DNA of 64,000 bases from an uncultured Ignavibacteriota bacterium (lineage in GTDB: Bacteria; Bacteroidota; Ignavibacteria; Palsa-1295), in contig CAIUMP010000021.1 in assembly GCA_903900335.1 (NCBI GenBank), positions 124,001 through 188,000 of the forward strand, given 5' to 3'. The position numbers and the translations under genes were made by a program. Positions 10,083 through 17,352 of this stretch are shown one piece after another. The notes below the pieces were generated by a model. The model ran no database searches. It was given only the letters and a program-made list of their open reading frames with translations, and was not told where the DNA came from. The first letter of the stretch is position 1. Each line of letters opens with the position of its first letter.

Positions 10083-10576
10083 CGATAATTCGTAAACTGT
10101 ATCGGAAAATCAAAGCTCTGGCCCTTGAGGGTGGCAATCGCGGTTTGCAGATCATCCTTGCTCTTGCCGACGATGCGGACGGCGTCGCCCTGAATGGAAG
10201 CCTGGACCTTCATCTTCAGGTCCTTGACCATCTTCGTTATCACCTTCGCCTGCTCGCTTTCGAGCCCGTTCTTGATCTTGACGGTCTGACGGAACGAGCC
10301 GCCAGTCGCATCTTCGATCTTTTGGTAATCGAGCGACTTGAGCGAGATACCACGCTTGATCATCTTGCCGTTGAGGATTTCTGTAAGAGCACGGAGCTTC
10401 ATGTCGTCAGAAGTGTGGAGCACTATCGTCCAATCCTTTGGAGTCCAGTCAATTGTGGTATTCGACCCCTTGAAATCATACCTCTGCTCGACCTCTTTTC
10501 GTGCCTGATTGATCGCGTTATCGACTTCTTGGTGATCTACTTCCGAAACGACATCGAATGAAAATTGTGCGGCCAT
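10079..10576 (-). CDS. yajQ: YajQ-family nucleotide-binding protein
   Basis: A 165-residue member of the YajQ (DUF520) family of cytoplasmic proteins; some members bind cyclic di-GMP. The N-terminal SFDVVSEVDHQEVDNAINQA and the RYDFKGSNTTIDW segment are characteristic, as is the ending LKGQSFDFPIQFTNYR. Length is normal. It is the first gene of a two-gene minus-strand unit with the amidase. The actual role in this organism cannot be inferred from position. Confidence 0.93.
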   Translation of the reverse strand: MAAQFSFDVVSEVDHQEVDNAINQARKEVEQRYDFKGSNTTIDWTPKDWTIVLHTSDDMKLRALTEILNGKMIKRGISLKSLDYQKIEDATGGSFRQTVKIKNGLESEQAKVITKMVKDLKMKVQASIQGDAVRIVGKSKDDLQTAIATLKGQSFDFPIQFTNYR

Positions 10577-10999
10577 GTGAGATGAATTTATCTGTTGAAT
10601 TCGTGCAAATTTACGGCAAAATCAGGCCCCTGTCCAAAAGAGCTCAGAACGATAACACTTTTTCTGTTACCTTTGGCACTCTCAAGTGTCTTATTAGTAG
10701 AGGTACCTCTCTATTTTTTGATCTTGAAACTGACTGCACTCGCGACGTTTGGCGGGAAAATCAGCCACACCTTTTCGGCCCGTCAGGTGAAGCGGTCCAG
10801 AATCGCAACATTCATTGCGAACCGAAGCGCTTTTCGATTGGCACGGAAACAGTTACAAGTGAAAATAGAGCGCGACATTCGAGATTAATAGACACCGACA
10901 TTATTATCGAAGACTCATCGAAAATCACTCTACCGAACGAAACAGCAGAGAGCATTACTCGAATACTACCAAGGATCATTTACGAATAAGGAGCACGCT
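10577..10999. other. Intergenic region between divergent genes
   Basis: A 423-base gap that must carry promoters for yajQ (minus) and the TPR gene (plus). A reading frame crosses it on the plus strand, but its composition is not protein-like and it overlaps yajQ. An AAGGAG ribosome binding site at 10988-10993 precedes the ATG at 11000. I see no hairpin, tRNA or clear promoter. Confidence 0.5.
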
Positions 11000-11512
11000 A
11001 TGGAACAGAACATGACCACACCGAACGACGGCAGCGCTTCCCTGAAGGAACGTGCACAGGAGTTCCTGCAGAAGGCGTATCGCCTGCAAATGTCCGGTCA
11101 CCTGAACGAGGCTATTGAGAATTACAAGCAGTCGATCGAAGTTCTGCCTACGGCGGAGGCTCACACCTTTCTCGGATGGGCGTATAGTTTCTTGGGCGAC
11201 TTTGAGTCGGCCATCGACCAATGCAAAATGGCGATCGAGCTTGATCCGGATTTTGGCAATCCCTATAATGACATTGGTGCGTACATGATCCAGCAAGGGG
11301 AGCTAGATGAAGCGATTCCGTACCTGGAACTGGCCATGCACGCCAAGCGCTATGCAACGCCGCACTTTCCGCATTACAATTACGGGCGAGTGCTCGAACG
11401 CCGAGGCCTCTGGTTCGAAGCGCTCGACGAATACAAAGCTTCGTTAGAATTAGAACCTAATTACACGCTAGCCAAAGACGCATTTTACCGATTGCAAGCT
11501 TTACTGAATTAA
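11000..11512 (+). CDS. Tetratricopeptide repeat protein
   Basis: A 170-residue soluble protein made almost wholly of TPR helices: repeats start near residues 20 (YRLQMSGHLNEAIENYKQSI), 54, 88 and 125, with the usual A-x-x-L-G/Y spacing and acidic ends such as ELDPDF and ELEPNY. It has no signal peptide. TPR proteins mediate protein contacts; the partner is unknown. A good AAGGAG ribosome binding site is seven bases upstream and a strong terminator follows, so it is monocistronic. Confidence 0.88.
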   Translation: MEQNMTTPNDGSASLKERAQEFLQKAYRLQMSGHLNEAIENYKQSIEVLPTAEAHTFLGWAYSFLGDFESAIDQCKMAIELDPDFGNPYNDIGAYMIQQGELDEAIPYLELAMHAKRYATPHFPHYNYGRVLERRGLWFEALDEYKASLELEPNYTLAKDAFYRLQALLN

Positions 11513-11560
11513 CTCCTGCACCTCGGTTCTCAGGTGAGATCTCTATGTTGAAATGAAGAG

Positions 11561-11592
11561 CGAGGCGATAACGAAAGTTGTCGCCTCGTTTT
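11561..11592 (+). terminator. Rho-independent terminator
   Basis: A 12-bp stem with one G-U pair, CGAGGCGATAAC and GTTGTCGCCTCG, closes a GAAA tetraloop and is followed by TTTT. It lies 48 bases after the TPR gene and can also serve the convergent metallopeptidase operon. Confidence 0.88.
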
Positions 11593-11619
11593 GCGTCTAG
11601 GGAGCATCCGCGGTAAGAC

Positions 11620-13044
11620 CTACTTCTGAATGACTAGGTCAATACCGGCTCGGCAATCACCAATTGAGATTCGGCAGATGTAATGCCCGCTCGCTAGCGA
11701 CTCGCCTCCAAGCGAGATTGTTCGCGAACCTTCACTCTCGAAACCGGACGTAACGACTCGAAGTTCATGCCCAAGCACGTCATAGATAGAAATGTTGACC
11801 AATGCTCGGACCGGAACATTGTATTCCAACTCTGCTCTTCCCGAGGTAGGATTCGGAAATAATGTTGCAGTCAAACCGGGCTCAGGAATTGCGCCCTGAC
11901 CGACACCACTGGCGCACGGATTGCAGTAAAGTTTCTGGAATTGACACTTGTCTTCATCCGTCAATCCGCCAGGAATAGGCGAATAGTCACGCGGGTATGC
12001 AGGCATCATCACCGTCCAGTACCCATTGGGGTTCAGGCTGCTATTAGAATTGATTGAGGGATTTGCAGTATAGCAATTCGGACAGCTTGACCCAAGCTCG
12101 TCGGGGTGGTGCATTCCCAGCAAGTGGCCAAGTTCGTGTTGAACAACCTCGAAAAAGCTGACGGCATCGAAGCCGGACTGAGTGAAGGGCTTGCCGGAAG
12201 TGGAGGTGTACCACCCCGTATGATGAACATCATGAATCGCATAATTGGGATCTGGGCCTGAAGGGCTAGTGGATTGATCCAAAAAGTCGTCCGAGACATT
12301 GAATAGGATATAGCGATCATTATGAGGGCAGTGATCTTCATTACAGGTTGGATACCCTGGTTTACCAGCCATATCTTGTGTGTAGGCCTCAGTTCCCACA
12401 GGATCAAGCCCCAAATCATTAAAGTCGAGAGCATTGTCGTCCATGAGAACATGAAAACAACAGTTTGGGTCGCCGGGGGAGGGTGGAATCGGAGGAATGC
12501 ACACATTCAGCCAACTCTGTAGAGCTGTATTGGCGTCAGAACCAGCGTCATTGTCATCATATATTGTTGCGTACCCGTGCGAGGCAGCGTTGAAGGCAGC
12601 CAAATCAGCATTGTACTGAGCAAGTGCCGCTTCGTATTCTGCCATATCACCACCATAATAATCCAAAGTCGGTGGATTATCTGCCCCGTCGGCAGGTGAT
12701 TCACCATTGTCAAATAGCTCTTTATCATACTCCCACTGATCGTGTTCAACAGTACCGCTACTTGGTTCAACGGGAAAAGTTGGGGGTGGAGTTTTCGGTT
12801 GTAACGTTGCATCTGGACGTATTGCATCCACGCAGACACTGTTTGGTATCCAGGATTTGGTCGGTGTCCCGTCTGCATTGGGATTTGCTGAACACCGTGT
12901 CACCTCTTGGCCGTTCTCGCAAAAAGTGTAAGGAAATTTCTGTTCGCATCAGGGAATACTACAATTTGAGTGAGGAGGTGTCTGGGCTCTACCCTGCAAA
13001 ACACCCAGCGTTGTTAATACAAAAATCAATAAGGTTCTTTTCAT
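11620..13044 (-). CDS. Secreted zinc metallopeptidase with T9SS tail, interrupted by in-frame TGA
   Basis: A matrixin-like metallopeptidase: VVQHELGHLLGMHHPDE is the HExxHxxGxxH zinc site with an extra histidine, and a downstream VMMPAY segment may be the Met-turn. The last ~85 residues (LFPNPTSGRAELEYN to the end) are a T9SS sorting domain. From the ATG at 13044 the frame encodes a clear signal peptide (MKRTLLIFVLTTLG...GRAQ) and then meets TGA at 12949-12951, codon 32; the same frame continues without a break to 11620. The uninterrupted part can only start at GTG 12903, giving 427 residues with no signal peptide. Either a nonsense mutation, a base error or read-through explains this. It is the last gene of a five-gene operon. 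Confidence 0.8.
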
Positions 13045-13071
13045 GGACGTATCGCGTACCTTGATTGATTA

Positions 13072-14076
13072 TTAACGATTGATAAGCGCAGCAATTCTTC
13101 CTCTCAGGCGCGACTTCCATTCTGCAACAGTCAGTCCTGTTGCGCCAAATCCAAAGTCGTCATTAGGATCAAAAACGATCCCATTTAGGACGGGATACAT
13201 TCCACCACAGGAAGGGAAGCCATGTGGAACGGTGGTAAAGTAGTACTGATTATGATTTGAATGATCATAGCCAATCCCAAGGAAGCTTAGGAAGACAATG
13301 TACTCTTGACCAGGCTTAATCCACCATCCGCCAACAGCATCTCTTAGCTGGGTGGAATGTGTATCGTCGTTTGGCCCGGTTGACCACTCCGGTGAATATT
13401 GGAACTGAATACACGCGCCTACAGATGCTGTGTCCGCATAGGTTGGTGAAAAACCATTGCTTTGGGTTTTCGCACCTTTTCCTATTGTACGCGTATTTTG
13501 AGGACATGCAGGCTTATGCAGCCCCTTAATCTCATCAAGAATTGTGGCATTCACTAGCACCTCGTCTAATGCAGCATGCGCGTAGGGATCTTGTGTGCAA
13601 ACAGTATCCTGAACTATGATATCCGAGATGATTTCAGGGAATAACAATGCGGCTGTTCGCCCCGTGTCGGTTGCCGTCAGTAGGACATGCTTCGCGAAGA
13701 GATATTCACCCTGACCAGGATCCCAGTGGTAAGGGTTCGGTGTCATGCCTCGACCAGACCAAAGATAATAGGAGACCGGGTTGTCGTCCTGCATCCTATA
13801 GAGCACCGCCGCAATGGTCTTTGCCGTATCCCCCCATGTAAGTGAGTCGATAAACGAGGAGATTTGTCCCCAATTATCGTGGCGAAGTGCTGCATCGAGC
13901 CATAAGTACGCTGTTGTGACCTGGGATGGCTGCCCCGGATAAATCGGCGGAGCAGATGCATCCAATGACATCCGATAGAGTAGTGGGCCTCCATAAGTAG
14001 GGGGCTGCGCACTAGCACCAGGGCCAAAGGCTACGAGAAGCATCAGGCTCGTTGCAATCAAGAACGCTTTTTTCAT
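13072..14076 (-). CDS. Exported protein of unknown function
   Basis: A 334-residue protein with a clear signal peptide (KKAFLIATSLMLLVAFGPGASAQ). I do not recognise the mature part. It contains scattered cysteines (TVCTQD, HKPACPQN, VGACIQF, FPSCGGMY) that could form disulfides. No T9SS tail is apparent. It overlaps the upstream small gene by four bases (ATGA) and sits 27 bases before the metallopeptidase signal-peptide start, so it belongs to the same sigma-factor-led operon and is probably exported with its neighbours. Confidence 0.75.
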   Translation of the reverse strand: MKKAFLIATSLMLLVAFGPGASAQPPTYGGPLLYRMSLDASAPPIYPGQPSQVTTAYLWLDAALRHDNWGQISSFIDSLTWGDTAKTIAAVLYRMQDDNPVSYYLWSGRGMTPNPYHWDPGQGEYLFAKHVLLTATDTGRTAALLFPEIISDIIVQDTVCTQDPYAHAALDEVLVNATILDEIKGLHKPACPQNTRTIGKGAKTQSNGFSPTYADTASVGACIQFQYSPEWSTGPNDDTHSTQLRDAVGGWWIKPGQEYIVFLSFLGIGYDHSNHNQYYFTTVPHGFPSCGGMYPVLNGIVFDPNDDFGFGATGLTVAEWKSRLRGRIAALINR

Positions 14077-14475
14077 CCAAGCCTGCCTGCGAATTGAGTT
14101 CTTTCGATTGGCAGAGACTTTGGATTGAGCAGATCAACGGTCCTAATCTCCACATCTGGTGTGGGCAGCAGTTGTCCGTTGCACGGTAATTGAATTTTCA
14201 TGATAGCAGCATAGAATGAATTACCTGTTCCTTCGCCAATCAGCAGACAGCCATCATGGTAGGTCCAATGTTTCCCAGGGCAGGACGACGGTAATAGTTC
14301 TGTGGGAACCATCGTTGCCCTGAATATCAAATTCATCCGTCTGGCAGCCATCTGCAGTTGTTCCACGCCCCATCCAAACATATCTCACAGCCCAATCCTT
14401 GTTAGGCAAGAGCGCCAGCATCCCCAAAAGTACTGCCGCCCCAAGAAGGGAAGTCCGTTTCATACTGTGTGTCAT
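14073..14475 (-). pseudogene. Small exported protein, split by a frameshift
   Basis: The ATG at 14475 (or 14463) starts a signal peptide (MKRTSLLGAAVLLGMLALL) and a frame that stops at 14254. A second frame, open from 14381, continues to 14073. Joining them near 14273-14282, by removing one base in either the CCC or GGG run, gives a single protein of about 133 residues running through ..ITVVLP and ..KHWTYHDGCLL. The joined gene overlaps both neighbours by four bases at its two ends, which strongly supports it being one original gene. Function unknown. Disruption could be real or a sequencing indel. Confidence 0.7.
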
Positions 14476-15512
14476 TGTATTTGAATCTTTTTGGTTAGAG
14501 TGTTGATACCATCGGTCAACCGGAGAAAATAGGCACCGGGTGGAATTCGTGCATCAATCTCGAAGCTAGAGTTACCAGAATGAGCATTGAATAGTACGGA
14601 TCTGCTTGTTTCACCGAGTACATTGACAACTTCGCATTGAATATGTCCCGATGCTTCAGAATTCAGCTCTATCTGGATTTTTCCATACGTTGTGCTGGAA
14701 ATCGTGACAGCCTTCAACGCGAAAACAAGCGGGATGCTGTTAATCGGGATAGCCGGTTTGAATGCGGTAAAGCTGCAATTGTCTTGAAATTCTCCACACA
14801 CATTCCCTGTCACTGTTGGTTCTTGCTCGGCCATCGAATAAGGGTAGTGGGTAAAACTCGAACCTAGTGGGATAACGGATGACATCCTTACGGCAACATA
14901 GGCGAGAGTCCCCATTCCCGCGGAGCCGATGCATTCAATCCTATGACTGGCGGTGTTTCGCGTAGTTGAGAATCGTAGCTTTCCACCTCCATTTGCGTAG
15001 CAGGTAACGGTATCGAGCCGAAGGAGTACCGCGTTATCACTCGCTCTTCTAAGCTCAACGATGTAGCGCACGCTAGATGATGATGCAAAGGAGGCTGTGT
15101 CCGGTGTGATGGTCTTTGCACTTAAGATGGTCTCCCAAGCGGCTATGACCGAGTCAGCTTGAGCTCCTGGAGTTGTAATATCAACATCCGTGAACAAGAC
15201 TCCCTTTGAATCGAAATTCATTACCCGATAGAATGAGAGGGAGTCACTACTGTCTGCTACGATAAATGAATTGGTCACAAGAAAATCCGAGGCCGGAGAA
15301 GTCCAAGGTGCGGCGACGAAGCCGAGATATGAAGACCCCGTGGATTGCAGTAATCCAATTTCTCCTATTCTGTAGCTGAAGATAGTGGAATCAGGGAGAA
15401 TGCTCCTCAATGTCCGATATTGGATACTGTCCCCTGACTGGGCCGCACTGTCCTTCAGTGAATAGACGGACGACAGGAGGGCAATTGCAAGAACAATTAC
15501 TCGTTTCATCAT
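14472..15512 (-). CDS. Exported protein with T9SS sorting domain
   Basis: A 346-residue protein with a signal peptide (KRVIVLAIALLSSVYSLKDSAAQ) and a C-terminal beta domain typical of T9SS cargo: IQCEVVNVLGETSRSVLF, then PPGAYFLRLTDG and a KKIQIQ end. The middle is beta-rich with no family I recognise. It is the second gene of the operon, 34 bases after the sigma factor, and its stop overlaps the start of the next gene by four bases. It is likely exported to the cell surface. Confidence 0.8.
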   Translation of the reverse strand: MMKRVIVLAIALLSSVYSLKDSAAQSGDSIQYRTLRSILPDSTIFSYRIGEIGLLQSTGSSYLGFVAAPWTSPASDFLVTNSFIVADSSDSLSFYRVMNFDSKGVLFTDVDITTPGAQADSVIAAWETILSAKTITPDTASFASSSSVRYIVELRRASDNAVLLRLDTVTCYANGGGKLRFSTTRNTASHRIECIGSAGMGTLAYVAVRMSSVIPLGSSFTHYPYSMAEQEPTVTGNVCGEFQDNCSFTAFKPAIPINSIPLVFALKAVTISSTTYGKIQIELNSEASGHIQCEVVNVLGETSRSVLFNAHSGNSSFEIDARIPPGAYFLRLTDGINTLTKKIQIQ

Positions 15513-15546
15513 TTTGGAAAATTAAGTTCAATAGACTTCCATCAAC

Positions 15547-16134
15547 TTATAAGTCCCTATCCCCCTTCCCATTCGCCACACGAATCCATTTTTTATTCGA
15601 ATTATTTTTGGTGTGGTTATTGCGGGGGGGGGGGGCAAGCTCATCCTCTTTCGCGAGCTTACGTGCCTGCTTCTCGGAGCGTTCTTTGAGATGGTAAATC
15701 GCATCGAGCGTCTTGCCCATCGCAAGAGCAATCTCGGAAAGATCAAAATCCTTGCGATAAAATAGGATCATAAATTTCCGATAGTCTCTTCTCATTCGAC
15801 GGAGTATGGAATCGTTGGTCAGTTTTGCATTGATCTCACTTGCGGCAACGTCGTGGGAGTCCGGATCGGCAGTAACATCCATGCTTGGTCGTTCTAGTTT
15901 GGCTCTTCGAATTCTCTTCAAGAGTGAGTTCTTCGTCACCTTTCGTATGAATCCAAAAGGCTTGTCACCGTCTTTGAGTGATTCCTTACGGAAGGCTTCT
16001 ACGTAGGCATACACTCCCTCTGAGAGGGCCGTCTGAAAATCGGCCGGATCGACGTCACTAAAGCAGTGTTTCAATGACTTTCACACAAGTGGGCGTGTAC
16101 GCTCCACGTTCTGAACGAGTTCTTCTTCTGTCAT
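15547..16134 (-). CDS. Sigma-70 family (ECF-like) RNA polymerase sigma factor, interrupted by in-frame TGA
   Basis: The region 2-like helices (TALSEGVYAYVEAFRKES, GFIRKVTKNSLLKRIRRAK) and a region 4-like helix-turn-helix (FDLSEIALAMGKTLDAIYHLK) mark a small sigma factor. The natural start seems to be the ATG at 16134 (MTEEELVQNVERTRPLV), but codon 18 is TGA (16081-16083), after which the same frame is open; without read-through the first available start is TTG at 16074 (175 residues), lacking part of region 2. A run of 12 C bases (15624-15635) lies after the helix-turn-helix, so the tail could change by slippage. It heads the operon of exported proteins and may control it. Confidence 0.72.
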
Positions 16135-16298
16135 GGGGGATAGTCACAACTAAGCACAATTTTGGCTTCGACCTTGGGAACGGCAAGATTCCCGTCAGAC
16201 GAATATACAAAGAAGATACTCGGTCGCGGTAAAATCCGATTTAGATTATGGTTCCTAGCCACGCGGGGAAATATTCTCAAAAAAGATTCGGAAAGCTC
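16135..16298. other. Upstream region of the sigma-factor operon
   Basis: No gene seen. It must carry the minus-strand promoter of the sigma-factor operon, but I could not identify -35/-10 boxes with confidence. It is AT-richer than its neighbours. Confidence 0.4.
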
Positions 16299-16327
16299 TT
16301 GACTTTGGGTTTTGGATGTGTTATGTT
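16299..16327 (+). promoter_or_regulatory. Sigma-70-type promoter
   Basis: TTGACT (16299-16304) and TATGTT (16322-16327) are separated by 17 bases, a good match to the general bacterial promoter. It points toward the Rieske gene and would give a leader of about 310 bases. Confidence 0.5.
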
Positions 16328-16533
16328 GTAGGATGTATTATGAGCACCTACTTTCTGATGGGCATACAAATCTTGGTCTGACAAATTGGCTGGAATGGTT
16401 ATTCATTAAATGAAAACACAATTGAGAGAATAGGGGCACCTGTTTTCAATAAGGCAGAAAGACGAGTTCATGAAAAAAGGCCGAACCGCAATGTCAACTT
16501 ATTTTATACTTGGCCATCTTCGGGGGAGGGGGA

Positions 16534-16574
16534 AGATTCGCCTGAACGGCGAATCTCGTAGCCTAGAGGCTACG
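16534..16574. repeat. Two abutting perfect hairpins
   Basis: AGATTCGCC/GGCGAATCT (16534-16556, loop TGAAC) is followed without a gap by CGTAGCC/GGCTACG (16557-16574, loop TAGA). They lie in the leader between the promoter at 16299 and the Rieske start. No T-run follows, so they are not a terminator; they look like a REP-type palindromic element or a structured leader. Confidence 0.6.
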
Positions 16575-16642
16575 TCTACCGGGCGAGGAAACGTCTTCCT
16601 ACCCCTGCAAGGTTACACAACCGATTCAACCAAATCCTTAGC

Positions 16643-17212
16643 ATGAACAGACGATCCTTCCTCGAACGAGTGTGCTTGACCGGTGCCGGTATTATTATTG
16701 GTGGCGCGGCTATTGACATGAATAGCGTCCGAACGCTCAGGGCCCACTCTCGATTGGGGGCGAATGAGCTCCGGGAAGTGCCGCTTAACTTGACGGATAC
16801 CCCTGAACTGAAGCCGATCGGCGGCACCTTTCACCTAAGCGTGGAAGATCTGGAGCGTGAGATTCTCGTGGTTCACACAGGGCCAGGGAAGTATGTGGCA
16901 GTTGATATTAAATGTACCCATCGAGCTTGCGATCTCAATTATGAGGGAAAGGAGAAGAAGTTTGTATGTCCTTGTCACGGCTCCGAATTTGATTTGACTG
17001 GCAGGGTCATGAAGGGACCTGCAGAAGCGCCTATCAACTTCTACACCGCAGAACTGAAGGGCGAAGAAGTTGTCGTTAGTGTGTACGGTCCGAATGATCC
17101 GGCACCGCCGCGCCCAGCTGCGGACTCCTCAGTCCGCACACAGCCTCAAATCGGTGGAGCGGACTCGACCGCAACCGATTCGCTCGCTCATCTTCGAAGG
17201 AAGATGGAATAA
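16643..17212 (+). CDS. Rieske [2Fe-2S] protein
   Basis: A 189-residue Rieske iron-sulfur protein. Cluster ligands are in CTHRACDL and CPCHGSEF, spaced as usual. The N-terminus NRRSFLERVC with a following hydrophobic stretch (GAGIIIGGAAI) resembles a twin-arginine signal or anchor, which fits a periplasm-facing electron carrier. No cytochrome b gene is adjacent, so a bc-complex role is not proven; an arsenite-oxidase-type or stand-alone Rieske is possible. The last ~40 residues are low in complexity and contain a palindrome-encoded stretch. Confidence 0.88.
   Translation: MNRRSFLERVCLTGAGIIIGGAAIDMNSVRTLRAHSRLGANELREVPLNLTDTPELKPIGGTFHLSVEDLEREILVVHTGPGKYVAVDIKCTHRACDLNYEGKEKKFVCPCHGSEFDLTGRVMKGPAEAPINFYTAELKGEEVVVSVYGPNDPAPPRPAADSSVRTQPQIGGADSTATDSLAHLRRKME
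17119..17138. repeat. REP-like hairpin inside the Rieske gene
   Basis: TGCGGACT and AGTCCGCA form a perfect 8-bp stem with a CCTC loop. It is translated as part of the C-terminal tail of the Rieske protein. The GCGGACT arm is also found in the intergenic repeat at 56045-56104. Confidence 0.6.
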
Positions 17213-17352
17213 GATAGCCGCAGCCAAAGGCGAAATCGTCGCAGCACGGGTACCTGACGCTGCCAATCTGCACACCAAACCGAGCCATATCCTCGTAACT
17301 ACCTGCGCCGCGTTAGGAGGCGCAGCTAGATTGGTTGCCTCGTCGTGAGGGC

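Noticed and set aside
10558-10989. 143-codon plus-strand reading frame in the gap before the TPR gene
   Set aside because: It overlaps yajQ on the other strand, has no family resemblance and no ribosome binding site; the gap is better read as promoter region.
12945-12955. Selenocysteine reading of the in-frame TGA in the metallopeptidase
   Set aside because: No convincing SECIS-like hairpin directly after the TGA and no selenocysteine genes in the window; kept only as a point to test.
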